DNA of 64,000 nucleotides from Monarcha castaneiventris obscurior (taxonomy: Eukaryota; Chordata; Aves; Passeriformes; Monarchidae). The notes under the pieces are model-generated. The model saw only the letters and a list, made by a program, of their open reading frames with translations, was not told the DNA's origin and ran no database searches. Within the stretch, counting starts at the first letter, position 1. Each line of letters opens with the position of its first letter. The position numbers were made by a program, and so were the translations under genes. The stretch spans positions 1,488,001 through 1,552,000 of the forward strand of contig JAMPIT010000541.1 of NCBI GenBank assembly GCA_026261815.1. Reading direction: 5' to 3'. Shown one piece after another: positions 50,731 through 63,786 of this stretch.

Positions 50731-53600
50731 TGAGGCAGTCAAAAATTCAGTCCCTGCTTTCTCTTACTCAGCTGATTGTTGCACAAAGATCAACATTGCT
50801 CAATCTGGTGTGTGTACTTTCAGCTCAATAAGTGCTTTCATTCATCATTCACAACTTGCTTCATTATGAAAGTTGAACTATATCTTTAACACAAACCACA
50901 CTTCCTTTGTCCTGAATGAAAGCTCTGCCTGGGCACACTGGAGAACAGGCTCCTTGTTGATGCAATGTTATCACATGCACTGCGGCCAATATCTTACATC
51001 TCACAGCCCACAGCACAAACTGCCCATGGAGAACAAACTCCCCATATAGAACAAGCTACTCAAGCAGAACATTTTTAATTAAATGATGGAAGGAAAGGGG
51101 CTCGCTCTCTCTCTACCGGTGGCACCAGGTTTAACAATCCATTTGTCACAAAAATGTTCCTGCATCTTCTTTCATGAAGCTGCTGGTGCATATTAGGACC
51201 TGCACTCCCTGCAGGCACGGCCCTCCTGGATACCATCGGCATACCTCATTAGAAACTCATTGACTGGCACTGGTGTAACTTCAGCTTCACACTCCCATGC
51301 CTAACACTTTCTTGTTAGTTTTTGTGTTGCTTTACTTCCCTTATAGTCTCTGTCCTTTGGACTGCCCTTCCATCCTTAAATACTATTTGGAAAGGATACT
51401 GTGTTCTGTGTTCAGATACTCCCCAACTCCCTAAGGGAACAAGTCAGAAACAATAACAAAACGTGGATGTTACAAGATACCACTCTTCTACCATTTCAGG
51501 TACAGAAAGGCACCAAAATCAGGCTGTCAGACAGGAGGCAGAGCAGGAGAACGGGGAGGGTGTTAGGAAAGAAATAACAAAGTAAAAAAGACGAGGAAGA
51601 ACCTACTTACATTTGTCACGGCAGGCACCTTCTGTGAGTATGAAGGCTGCCTAATGAAGTTAGAATAAGTTCAAGAAATGCCTGTACTGTCCATATGTAG
51701 AGCATGGATTTCATCTCACTGGATTTCACAAGCCACTTCTGACAACTGAGATAAGATATGTCAACACTCTTTGCTTGTAGAGTTTTTCACTCTTTTAGCA
51801 TATCAAATGCATTTTCTATCTTAGCAAAATCTCTTCTTCCTGCTCCTCTGCAGGCATTTTTCTGAAGGTTAGCTGGAAGTGGTATTAAACACAGGACTGA
51901 AGAAGAGTGAGTGGAGAGCCACACTTCGAGGGTCCATTCTCACCCTGCAGCCAGAGGAGCCTGTTCTGGTTCACGAACCCAAAAAATGCAGGAGGCACTG
52001 AAGTACCCACTGCTTCCCAAGCTAGTGCTGCTTGGTTACTGTCCATCCCTAGCCCCCTCCTGCACAGTGTCACAGCATGAGTGCTAAGTGATAGCCTGAG
52101 AAAACAAGTCACACGTGTAGTGCCATGCTGAATAATACCCGTGTGCCCCTCTTATCTCTCCTGCTCCTTTCGTCTGCTGCTGAGAAACCATTAACACACT
52201 CAGGGCTCTGAGAGGGAGAACAACAGCAGAGGAGGAGATGGATTTCAGGTGACCTCCTGAACTCTCCCCAAGCTGACGATGAGCAGGCACTGGAGTAAAC
52301 CTGACTTGTTATCCGAGAGCAGCCTCGTAGCCACTGGCTGACCCAGCCTATGCATATCCCAATTTTCCAGAGAATTTCTATCCTCTACCTGGCTTGGGTA
52401 AGCCCAGTATTAGCAAGGTAGAGGATGGAAGGCAGCCCTGATGCTCATTTCCAAGCACAGAATGAGAGTAAACATTTTCAGAAGATAAAAGAATAATAAG
52501 GACCTTAAATTTCAGAAAGCAGAAAACACCCTGTAAATGAAGGGAGAGGTAAGGGAAAGGATATGGAAAATTTGGAACTAACTCTAACAACCTACAGAAG
52601 AAAACTTCTAATCAAATATGTACATTCACAAGATGAAGTCGTTATTAATTATCCAGTTTTTGCAACTGAGACAATAAAAATCATTGTAAAATTTTAAGAA
52701 CATATAAAAATCTTGGACGTTTGAGCACCTCATTAGAAAGGGATCTTGGATAGTATTAAGCTGTAAATAAATCCTTAAATTGTAGCTAGCTTCCTTACCA
52801 AGTCTGAGATTTTCACAAAATGTGGATTTTCTTTAATTCCTCGGTATCAACTCCCCCCAGGAATTTCCTATTTAGAGATTGACTGATTTCTGATCTGCTA
52901 CAATTTTAATACATTTCTATCAAAAAACTTCCAGCATTTTCAGAAATTCAAAAGACCCTCAACACCAGAAATATCATGTGGTGGCTGCAGAAGATTGCCA
53001 GGTCTTAAAATGCTAAAACAGTTGCTTTTCTTCATACCACTGGATGTATTTTCAGTCCAGCAGCAACAGCACACTTCTAGTAGCAAATTCCATATAAATG
53101 GAAAACATACAAAGTACACAGAAGCTAAGAATCTTCCAACCCTTGACATACAGGTATGCTAGTTTCCTCATTAAGGCTAGAACTATAAAATTGGCAGTTC
53201 CTATAAACAAGCATTTATCAAATAGGAATCTGTTGGTGAACGGGTAAAAGAATTTGTATTTAAATTTTCTGAATGTATATTTATGTTTCATCATGCGTTT
53301 GGCATCAATCTATAATTAAATTAATTTCTGTAATCAAATGGCAAGAACTATCATGTTTAAAAGAATAGCAAAAGCTGTGAAAGATTCATGATAGCAGAGT
53401 TCATTAAAAATGAATTTAAGTCCTACATAAAGCCCCCTGCAAAGATTCATTTCAGTTATATGCCCAAAGGTTACAGACAATTTATGCCCTATTTAAGTCA
53501 TATTCCACGGCACATTTACAACCAGTCCTTTGCAGCGCTGATTTAAAATTAAACCAGACACACAAGGACTTTTCATTTTAACTTGAAGAGCTAATGCTTT

Positions 53601-53753
53601 GGAAAAATGGTGGAATAACCATCACTGGAAGATTTTAAAAGCAAGAGAGACAAACATCTGCCAGGAACGATAGAGATATAATTGATCCCACCTTGGGGCA
53701 GAGGGATGGATTAGAAGATCTTTTGAGGTTTCTTCCAATCCTATTTTTCTTCA
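53601..53753 (+). mobile_element. Ancient CR1-type LINE 3' end relic
   Basis: The segment follows the 3' end of old CR1 elements shared by turtles, crocodilians and birds: accatcactggaag, a stretch like 'tttttaaga-aggttagacaaacatctgtcaggga', then a block around ggatggattagaagatct, and finally ttgaggtttcttccaatcct before a T-rich end. It differs from the younger CR1 copy at 32925, which ends in a different sequence, so the two come from different subfamilies. Divergence is visibly high, with many substitutions and small indels. No coding potential remains. The match is from memory of the consensus, so subfamily assignment is left open. Confidence 0.78.
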
Positions 53754-54879
53754 TTTCCAAGGTGTGGAAATGGGAAAACAAAGAATCACAGAAAACATCT
53801 GAACAACTGAAGGAAAAGTAATTGTATAATTGAGACCAAATTGTTAACTGATTGCAACTTCCATGTTACATTTGGATGGGAATTAGTAATAGACAATAGC
53901 GCAGATTAACTGAGACAAGGGAAAGATAAAAACACCAGGGAAACCAGAATTCCAAAAGCTGCTGTGGAATTGAAGGCAAATGTTTGCTTGCCATACATGC
54001 CCCGTGTGTCGCCTCCCAGGAGCCTGTGCACAGCTTGGCTTTGTTTGGAAAACCAGCTTGGATTTTATCGAATGCGTCCTGCCTCAGGAAAAGGAAAAAC
54101 AAGTCACGCATTTCCCAGCTAAATCTTCAAGGTGGGCACAACCCCAGGCACGAGCGACAGACGATATTCAAGCACATAAAAAGTGGGTCTGTAAAGGGAG
54201 GGTCACCGTGCACCAATCCACTCCTCCTGCCTCAGTCACAGGGGGAAGGTGGGAGGGCATCCTTTAAAAACTTAGGTTCTTGAGCCTCTGCTGCTCCAAC
54301 ACTTCTGCTTTCCTGCAGATCAAAAAGGACAAGGTCTCCTTTCCCCCAGGAAGGGCAAGCCTAAAGCACTTTGTGTGTCCAGAGCTAAGTTCTCAGGAAT
54401 TATTTTTGGGTTATTTTCCTTTACTAAGTTATTTGATAAGGTCATTGTGCAATCAGCTGGGACTGGAAATTCTTTTCCACTCCCTCCATTTGCAGTCACA
54501 ATGTAACGCAAGGGTTTCTAAGACCTGAAATTGTGTTGGTTGTAATTCACAAGCTCACAGATTTTAAAGAGCAAGAAATTCAACAGCCTATCTTGCTAAT
54601 GCTGAGATTTACTGCACTAAGCTCCCAGCAGAAAGACAACCTTAAAACAAACAGTTTCTTAAAGTAAAGATTTTACAGTTATTTGATGCCATTTTGAGAA
54701 GAGGTTGGAAGGGCCAACCAAAAATATGCATTAAAAAGACAAATTCAGGAAATTCAGAATTTAATTTTGCCTAAGAGCAACAGGGATATTAAGACTTTTT
54801 TTCCGTTTATTCCATGCTATATTCAGAGTTTGGATCAAGGGGATACAGAAGCTCAAGGGAGTGTCCTTTAAGAATGAGA

Positions 54880-54960
54880 GCAGGAGTTTAGAAGACATTC
54901 CTTTCCTGACTTGGCCACCAGTTCTTTTGGGACAAATTATTTAATGTTATGAAATGTTAG
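54880..54960 (+). mobile_element. Possible MIR-like SINE fragment
   Basis: A weak match to the MIR core runs from the 'ggagac-tgggttctattcctggctctgccact' region (here ggagtttagaagacattcct, then ttcctgacttggccacc) to 'ttgggcaagtcacttaa' (here tttgggacaaattatttaat). Only about 80 bases can be followed and the order is right but similarity is low. Confidence 0.35.
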
Positions 54961-56242
54961 CATTTTGAAAACTGTTGTGCTTTTACTCCCTGGGAAGTAT
55001 AACTGAAGGAAAAGAGTGAAGAATCAATGATACAAACTATGTGATAACAGGTAGCTATAGATTTGATGTGACAACAGTTTTCTGCAACCCTTGAGACCAT
55101 AGAAAATGTATGCAATTTTTTATGGAGTGTGCAACAAAGCTTATTGAAAAGGAAGGTGACTCTGCAGAGTCTTAAACATGTGGAGCCACAGTGATGCTGA
55201 AGAAGGGCTCAAAAGTGAGTCTTCCTCTTTAAAGGAAATGAGAAAATCAACTTCCCATTTCCCAGAAGGCCATCAGAATAGTCAGGAATGGTAGCAGAGT
55301 ACACACAGGTTTCCCTGTCAGATCCTCAATCTGCCCCACCAGCTACACTGAAAGTGATGAGGAGGAGGATGGCACAGACTCTGAATCATCCAAAGTTCTT
55401 GGACCAAGAGCATCCTCTCATGGCTAAGGAGGACTTGCACAGATGCTGTAATGTAAAGAATCAGGGAATTAAAGCACAAATGTACTGTGTACTTTTGAAC
55501 TACCCTTCACCATTATTTAGTCTCTCCCCACTGAAACAGAAATAAACTAATTTGCCAGCATTTTCTTCATTTTGCCATAGTTAGCACGATGATATCTCCA
55601 TTACAATACCAAAGTTGGAATTAAAAACAAAGGAGAAAAATCTCTATCAGGTGGCATTAGTCAATAAATACAGAAAAACCAAGAACAAAGCATCCATACT
55701 GCACTGAATATCTCTCCCTGCCTTTCCTATCTTCATTTATTTTAGCCTACCATTATTTGCACTCTTTGCATAGGAAACAGGCACTGAGCACTTGGAAGCA
55801 GAACATCTAGGCCATGGAAATGTCAAAATCTGATCAAAAAAGTGAAACTGGCAATGTAGCCACAGCTTCTCTCTCCACCTGCCTAATGCCTAACATGAAA
55901 AAGAGGCGGGGAGAGAGGACATTGCATTAATGGACACATTATTGTAGGAATCAAACACTGTGGCTAAAATTATCCAGCAAACACAAGTCTAAACTGTAAA
56001 CTGGTCAAGTAAGAGGGGCTAATAAACCTTTTCTGTTGGTTGCAAAGTGGAGACAAGTAGTTATTGGCTAGGTGCTCTGCACAGCTGTAAAGTGTGAGGG
56101 ACTTGGGAGGCATTGTGACTCAGACACTAAGGGATTGAATGTGACTGCATAGTAGTGAATAACTTGTTTGTCGTTCATGTGAATAAAATGTGGAAGTAGA
56201 TCGATGCTTTTCTCCATAATATGGGTCCTCTACTAAGCACAG

Positions 56243-56310
56243 TAAATCTCCGTCTTACTACAATGGTGTGAGATCATTCATGCCATTAGTTTCAATGACA
56301 CTGACTCTAT
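56243..56310. repeat. Possible old amniote repeat relic
   Basis: The segment aatctccgtcttactacaat and then ggtgtgagatcattcatgcc, followed by agtttcaatgacactgactc, loosely resembles the same class of repeat as at 47945 ('gactccattgacttcaatgg', 'ttacaccagtgtgag'). Weak evidence only. Confidence 0.25.
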
Positions 56311-56382
56311 ACTGCATGCAGTTTGCTGTTCTCTTTCCTCAGTATAACAAAGCCTGAGAGTGCCAGCTGCCTCTTGAGCCTT

Positions 56383-56407
56383 AAAAAGAAAGAAAGAGAG
56401 AGAGAGA
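56383..56407. repeat. (AAAG)n/(AG)n purine tract
   Basis: AAAG units grade into five AG units. Low complexity. Confidence 0.8.
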
Positions 56408-56639
56408 CTTTTATTTACCATGATTTTGATTGGTTAATTTCTCTCTATTATTTTGTTGCTTCCTCCCATATGAAAAAATGCATTGTCGTCCAAACTAACG
56501 CACAGGAGAAAGGCCACTCAGTGAACATGCAAAATGTAAATCACCAGCCAGCAATGACACTTTGAACATGGAGCATAACACCACCACCAGCCTCAGTTTT
56601 CACTCCAAATATCACAGATTTTTTTTTTTTCCCCGCTTT

Positions 56640-56800
56640 TGCAGCTGGGGCTATCATCACAATCTCATCTGCTGGGCTTTAGTCGAGCCGCGCACGCACG
56701 CAGCAGCCGGGGTTTTATGAGTGTAGTATTTTAATTGTTGTAGAACATGGTTGGCACGTGAATGAAAGCCAGAGTCCCGCCAAGCTACAGATAGGAGTAA
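56640..56800. promoter_or_regulatory. Candidate regulatory element with a local CpG cluster and E-box
   Basis: Six CpG dinucleotides fall within 56684-56709 in a window where CpG is otherwise rare. The block then reads ggggttttatgagtg, with a CDX/posterior-HOX-like TTTTATG core, followed by ttttaattgttg and a CACGTG E-box at 56755-56760. No repeat is visible in it. Retention of CpG in AT-rich surroundings and clustered motifs resemble vertebrate conserved enhancers. No open frame of interest covers it. Function is inference only. Confidence 0.3.
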
Positions 56801-57414
56801 GTTATAAAGATAACCACATATTAGAGGCATTTTCAAACCTTTTTAATGGCCTTCTGGCTTTAATGTCATTTAATACAGCCGTGCTGTTGGCACTCCTGCA
56901 GAAAAGATTGTCACAGACCCCCTTCCTCTCCCTGCACTGCCATGCCTGGGGCTGCAGTTTATCCCCTCAGTTGTAGCTGCATGCTAGAACTTTGCCAATA
57001 CCATGCCAAATTAGGACACATTTCCATGAAAAATCAGAGTAGGGGATGACAACAAAATCAAAGAGGAAAAAGATTATGGCACACACTTAAATTCAACTCA
57101 TGCACTCATGCCCACAAATCTGGTCTTTAAAGGTAGACTGAAAATGTTCAGGTAGAAGACATCCAAACTCTGAGGTCATGTTCAAATGCATTGGGCTATA
57201 CACTTTGTGTTCCAGATGATGCCTTGGTCCACACACTTGTGTTCCTGATGCTCTCAGAAAGTGTTTTGGGAGACCCTGATCAGTAACAGGAACAAGAAGT
57301 TGTCTCTTTTTCTGCTTGCATTATTTAGAAAAACAGGAGGGGGTGAGACAAAATGTACAGAAAGCCCAGAAAGTTTTACTTTAAGAAAACAACCTTTTGT
57401 GTCCTCCCATCAGG

Positions 57415-57540
57415 ACCAGCTGGTTAAACTTGGACAAGTTACTACATCTCTCCATACCCCAGACTGGTCAGCTGTGAAACAACCTGAAGAGTAAACAGCT
57501 ACCTCAGCTGCAGGGATGAAGTGGTTAATGTGGAGAAAAC
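57415..57540 (+). mobile_element. MIR-like core-SINE relic, sense orientation
   Basis: The sequence ccagctggttaaacttggac and then aagttactacatctctccat follow the MIR core order 'ctagctgtgtgaccttgggcaagttacttaacctctctgtgcctcag'. Further along, ctgtgaaac, agctacctcagctgcaggga and tgaagtggttaatg match the MIR 3' part 'ctgtaaaatggg...tacctacctcatagggttgttgtgaggattaaatg'. About 120 bases are preserved, making this the best MIR-like copy here. The orientation is opposite to the copies at 2195 and 42735. Confidence 0.6.
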
Positions 57541-58774
57541 ACACTTTTTACATTAGGTATGCAATGTATTTATACTGTTCCTGATCTCCTATAAGGACTT
57601 GGGCAACGCTGAGGAATTAACATGGGGACCTGGCACTGGTTTGACTACCCCAAGTGCTTGGGCGTGAGCAACAACAATCCATCTGTTCCATTACCAGCCA
57701 GACAAAGCCAGCATTACATAAGAACCACAGTAATATGTTGGCTTATTAGGAAACTGGTTCCAGAGCCCGTTATACGCAACATTACAGCTCCATATAAATG
57801 CACATTAATAACAGCACACAGCTTGGCACGTGGTAGCTTTGAAAATGTGTGTGTTTTTCCAATAAGTGGTCATGGCAGCTATTTCAAAATTGATATAGCC
57901 TTCTCAGTTTGAAAAAAAAATTTAAAAATCAGCTGTTGAAAAAACCCCACCCTAGATACACATTTGCCCAGCATACTGGAACAGCATCTCCTGGGTAAAT
58001 AACTCATGGGTTTTGACATTAGTACATGTTCCAAAGTATGTATTTACCTGATGGACCATAACAGCCCTGAAGGAGCCTGTCTAGTCTACTGGGTAATATC
58101 TTATGGATTTTTCTACAATTAGTATGCATGCCACTAAGCATCCTAAATCATATAAGTAGTGTACCTTTAAAAAAGCCAAAATAAAAATTTAGACAATCCA
58201 AAACACACAATGCTTTGGACCACAATGCGTGGGCAAGCTAAATAGTTCAGGGGTTTGCAAAATAGAAGCAAGGACAGATAGATATTTTATACTCAGCTCC
58301 ACTGTAACATGAGCCAGAATTTTGAAAAAATGAGCTGAATTCTCTCCTGGTGCCAGAGACCCAGCTACCAAAAATATTTCACAGGGTTTTGCAATAACCT
58401 CATGGTAACTACTCACTTAATCCACTGGAAAGAGTGAAACTCAAAAGCAGCCTCAGAGCACTTTGCCCCCGTGGTCTCCTGTTTCTCTGTAGCTCTGGTC
58501 TGGTGTCGTGTGGGCCTGCCACGCTCACAGCTCGTGCTGAAGGGAAAAGGTGCCCGAGTTATTTCACCTTGATGCACACAAATAAAGTCTTGACATGTCT
58601 CTAAGTGCTCTCAAACAAGCATGAATTTCACCTCTCACCAGAGAGGCAGGGAAGGAAGAGGCCATGGTAAGACACTCGTGCTTTCCTCTCTGTAGGAAGG
58701 AGTTTAAAGGCAAGGGAACACCCTTTATCATTCTTCACAATGCTTACATTTGCTACAGAAAGAGTTTGCAGCTC

Positions 58775-58800
58775 AAAAAAAAAAAACCAAAAAACCAAAC
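58775..58800. repeat. A-rich tract with CC interruptions
   Basis: A 12-base A-run, then AAAAAACC and AAACCC units. Confidence 0.8.
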
Positions 58801-61800
58801 CCTTAAAAGGGTGTAACCTTTTCCTTTAATTATTGGCTTGTATCTTTGTGCTTCGCTTGCTGTTGTACAGTCACCTAAAGAAATCGTCAGCTAAATAGAA
58901 TCTGTGGGCTTCACCTTTTCTGATGACAAAATATAATCACTGAAGAACATTTTTGGTGTTATTTGTAGAGAGCCGCATGGGATGCCTGTCCTTCCATGCT
59001 TCAGGCAGTTTTTCATGCCATACATCCCCACAACTTTCAGGTAAACATGCCATAGTCATCCCTGCCATTAGTATCCCAAATTGTATTTTGACTGTAAAGT
59101 ATTAATATTTCCATACAAGCTACTGCTATATATGAAATTCATTAGTATCTGCCAGTCTATGGTCTATGCTCCATTTAAGTTCCACTTAACTCCCAATTGA
59201 GAGCCCAGAGCAGGCTTTATGCCTTCTTTCAGGTCTATTTGAGGTGTGAACTTTATCCAAGGAATACAATTCCACACTCAAACTTTTTACCATATCCCCA
59301 ATAACCAGAAAGCTGAATGGGATTCGTTGTATACATAACAAAATAAACAAATCAGTGAATGGGAAGGATGGTAACAGTGACAGGCTTTTCCTAGCTTGTT
59401 TTCCTTAGGTGATGAGGACACATTACTTTTCCTAAAGCCCAGCTCTGGCTATGCAGCACTTCCAGATAGATCCAGCTGCAGCCACAAGAGGTGTTTCACA
59501 GCACAACTGCCCTGATCTCCTGCCCAAGCCTCTGAAACGCAGAGCAGTGCTTGACACTGAGCCTGAAAATCGAGCCAACAATCCTGATGTTCAAATCCAG
59601 AACATATCTTTGTGTGGGTTTACAGGCTTAATTTAAGTAGCACTCAATTAATAACATTTCTATTGAAGTCTCTAATGGGGATCTTCTTGAATTTTGATAT
59701 TTTCATTTTCACCACCAAATATTAGGGCCAGACATTAGTTTTAACCTCCTGTATTGTTTTTCATAAAGATCTACTGTCTGCTTGAGTTACTAGAACTTCT
59801 GATAATGAAGTCAAGACCTAGTACATATCACCACACAAATTTACAAGAAACTCAATCTGAGTGGAAAGTGGATGCATACATATAAATCCCTTCAGAACAA
59901 ACCTTTCAAAATACTGAATTCTTATTAACAGTATGAATATCTCCAAATTTACACTGAGGAACAAAACAAGCATCTCTACTTTCTTTAAAATAAACAGTCA
60001 AACTCATAAATTGTTTCTAATTTACCAGCAAGGAATGCAACTGGCATGCTACTCCTGCTCTATGACCTTGCAAGACAAATTTTCACTGTTCAAAATTGGA
60101 GCAAATCCTTTCTGCTCTGCCCTTCTCAGCTGTCACTGACTTTTGGTCCTCTAAATTGTGAACTCTTTGAAGTAGGAGGCATATTGTTCAGAGTATTCAG
60201 AATCTACCCACAAACTTCAATACAATATTCAGATTTATCATTTTGACACCAAGAATTGAGAAACTCAAAGAGCAAATGACTGGTTCAGGATTTCTTTTTT
60301 CAATATATTGATGAAAAATTTCATCAAAAATAAAGAGCAGGAAAAGCAGATACACAACTGCAGTAAAATATTGCCTATGAATATCTCCTTCCTCTGGGTG
60401 CCTGAAGAACAGCGTGAATAAACCTCAGCTACTGTAACACAGACTAGAAAAACGGATTTGAATGTAAGGCTCCTTTATGACTGGAAACTATTACCTCTAG
60501 GTTTCACTTCAATAGGTCCCTAAAGGGAAGCAAGAGGCCCTTTCCATGTGCACAGGCTTTGCATGGACAAAGCAGCCTGGACTGACCGCTCAGTGCAGCC
60601 TGCTACGTGTGACAAAGCACTTCCACCTGGATACTGGGCAGAAGGGGCCTTTCCCAGTTTGCCACTGGCCTGTGTTGGGCTTAAAAAGCTGCAGCTGATT
60701 TTGCTGCATGCCCCTCCTGTCTCTGACAGGCCTTTGCATTGTCAAGGTTTCCACACTGCTTCAAAAAAAAAACCCTAAAACAACAACTATAATAAATAGG
60801 ACTATGAGCTGCAGCAAAGGAGAGGCCATGTGCAGGCTGAAATTCATGGACTGAACCCCTGTAGCAGGCAGGCAGGTAGCAGGGAAATTATAAATCACAT
60901 CATTTTTAGTCACAGGGGTGTACTAGTGAGAGGGAAATGAGGACAAAGGCAAACATCTTGGGTTATAGTTTCTGGAGATTTCATTAACTCGATACATACT
61001 AAAATCAAACAGCAATTCTTTTGACTTCTAATCAGTACTTCTAGGTCAGTAGGATTTTTTGGATGAACGCTAGATTTGGTTGGGTTTAGGTTACAGTATT
61101 TGATTCATCTATTTTTCTCCTTTAACAGAATGATTCAAAATTCATAAAACCTGATAAGTGAAAAATTATAATCCTCTCAAATTAAGAGCATATATCTTAT
61201 TTGTCAATGAAAACCCTGTCACTTTCTTCAGCTCCACATGATCACAATTAGTCTGAGCAGCCTGATGCCCTCAAATTTTCACCCTAGCAAAGACATTTTC
61301 ATAGATAGTGCCCTGAAGCTGGGGTACCAGTACAAATATTTCTACTTATCAATCAGAGCTTCCAGCTGATCCACTGCAATTTAGTCCTGCAAGGACCTTG
61401 CTCAAGATGGTGCTGGTCAAATGTTCCACATCATCATGACAGGTTTCCAGTCATGTTTTCTTAATAAAGTACACTGGCATGGCTCACTCCGAGCTCACAA
61501 TAATTGCCATTAACTTGAATTTGCAGCACAGTATTATTATTTTCTTATATATTTATCATTTAGGCACTTTATTTCATCATCTTGAATTCTTCATCTTAAT
61601 AAAGGAACTGCTGGGTGAAGGACCATTTGTGGCTGCTGCACAAAACTGGGGGTCAGGGAGTGCTCCCAGAGGTTTCCCCTGTCAGCTCCAATAACTGACA
61701 TAACTTCCCTCCTACAGAACCTTTGTGAGAATTTGCTAATGTTTGAAAAAATCTTTCATCCTAAGTAGGAAGCTGCTATAAAACAGTTGACATTTTAAGC

Positions 61801-62576
61801 TAATTTTGGGGGTTTTTTTTTAATGCTAGGGTCCATGAGATGCATTTCTCACACTGGAAGAGATCATTTCAAGGTTCCAGATTCTATTTTAATGGCAAAT
61901 TCAAGCTGTTACCTACATCAAATTCTTAATTCTGGCTGAGCTGCAGACAGAAGAATGGAGCAAAGGAAAGGAATTGTGGGTTTATGTTAACATTATAAGA
62001 AAGTTAAATTCACCAATATGAATTGGATGTTTATGTAGAGAAAAGGTAAAGACCATTACAGAATACTCTGGGCTAATGGCTGAAGTATTTTATGGGTTTT
62101 TTTACCTAGAAATTATTCCAACAACTCCCCTTCTGTAAGGCTAAAAATAATTTGAAAGGCATACAAGTTCATGGAGATCTCTAGGAGTAAGATGGTCAAA
62201 TGATACCCGTTTATGTGGAAAGGATATTATTCATTGTGATAAGCATTTTTAATAACAAAATAACTACTGCCCACTCGATATCAAGAAAACATTCTCACCA
62301 CTTACCTAGTGCTATGTCCTTTGCATATCTTTGTGCTCCCACAAGATATAACAGAAACAAGGTGGTGGGGGGAAAAAAGCAGCCAATATTTCATGTGTGA
62401 TTTCCCCTCACCATCCTTCCTGGCTCTCATTAATAGCCTCCATTGTTTATCTTAATCTGCTCTGTGAACTCATCTGAAATACAGGTATGGAAGAAAGCAG
62501 CAATTTACTTGTAACCCAACCAGCTGCCTGCAGCAAAATCACACAACTACATTTCAGAGAACAATCTGGTCTTGCA

Positions 62577-62620
62577 GGAGGGGAGAGGGAGAGAGGGAGA
62601 TGTGGATCAGGAGAGAGCGA
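62577..62620. repeat. GA-rich purine tract
   Basis: Irregular GGGA and GA units interrupted once by tgtggatc. Confidence 0.7.
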
Positions 62621-63786
62621 GTGAACAACTGTGTGCTAAGGTAACACTCTCTCCCCTCCTTGTGGTCTCAAAATGTTCTTGCTGTCTGAAGGCACAAATG
62701 TGAGTCTCATGCAGTTCTTCATTTCAGGCTAAGTCTGCCCTCAAAGACATGCAAATCTAATGGAGTTACTAATAGAATGCAATTATATCTCGGAATTGTT
62801 TCTGCAAGGCACATTTGTATGTTCATGTATAAAGAGTAGGGAAGATGCTTGCAAGACACATTTCTTAAAGAGCAACAAATAAGCACATTTGGTATAGTTT
62901 GCAAGAGCAATTGTTAGATATTATGTCATTAAGAAATGATTTTCCACCATGAGATTTGCATGGACAATAGACCTTTAATCTCCAAGCTGCTGTAGACCTC
63001 GGTAGCTGGCACAGGTATTCACTGAATTATGTAAAGCAAGTTCTTAGGGTTGTGCCAGTTCCCATTGGCAATCACCCACATTAACAGTGAAAGTGGCTTT
63101 TGGTACCAACCTGAGCAAAGATGACTGAGGTGATAATGACTTGTCGTTCTACCCACAGCATCCTGAATGGCACTGGCAAGTACAAAAACCAAAACTAGTG
63201 CTGGCAAGCAAAGGGGACACATACAGTGTTTTAATGCCAGAAGATTCATTCAGGATGACATTAGCCCATGTTAATTATCCATTTACTTCACATTTTACTT
63301 GATTATTTTGTGGCTGCAGGTCTAAAGGAGGAGGCAAGCTCCCTGCTTGAGGGAATGAGCAGAGCTAGGGGAGGAACATAGGAAGGGAGAGCTGAGAAAG
63401 CAGCACAATGTTTGATACATGACAGTGTAGTCCCACGGGTTTAGGAATTTGTTTCAGCTGCAGGCAAACACCCTCAGCACAGGAAACACCAAGGTTGCAA
63501 TGGCACTTGTGCTTTTTCTAAGCAGCCTGGCCGAGTGCAGGAGCGTGAGTTATTAGCAGAGGAAACTGGATTAGGAAACAGAGATGCACAGGGCTATTTA
63601 GGGTAAATAGTAGGAAGAGCCTACTAAATAACTCACCACATGGTAGTGAATTCATTCCAGCCCCCCAGCCGTAACACAGGCGCTAGAATTCTACCAGCAC
63701 AGTCAGAAAACAAATAGCCAGCAGATAGTGTCAGGAATCAGACAGGAAAGGAACAGCATTCCCTGTTAAACAGCCCGTGATGTGCC

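Larger units (their letters stand above)
42833..53600. other. Noncoding DNA, no gene recognised
   Basis: Contains A-tracts, one repeat relic at 47945, candidate regulatory blocks and a short hairpin at 52380-52426. Stretches such as 44285-46490 and 51000-52370 show nothing I can assign. Confidence 0.65.
53754..57414. other. Noncoding DNA, no gene recognised
   Basis: Apart from the SINE-like fragment at 54880, the doubtful relic at 56243, the purine tract and the CpG-cluster element, nothing is recognised. Two overlapping plus-strand frames at about 53980-54283 (95 and 99 codons) have no family match. Confidence 0.65.
57541..63786. other. Noncoding DNA, no gene recognised
   Basis: Unique sequence with short A-rich and GA-rich tracts. 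62440-62990 contains the inverted octamer pair described under findings. No open frame longer than about 100 codons and no repeat was recognised. Confidence 0.65.
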
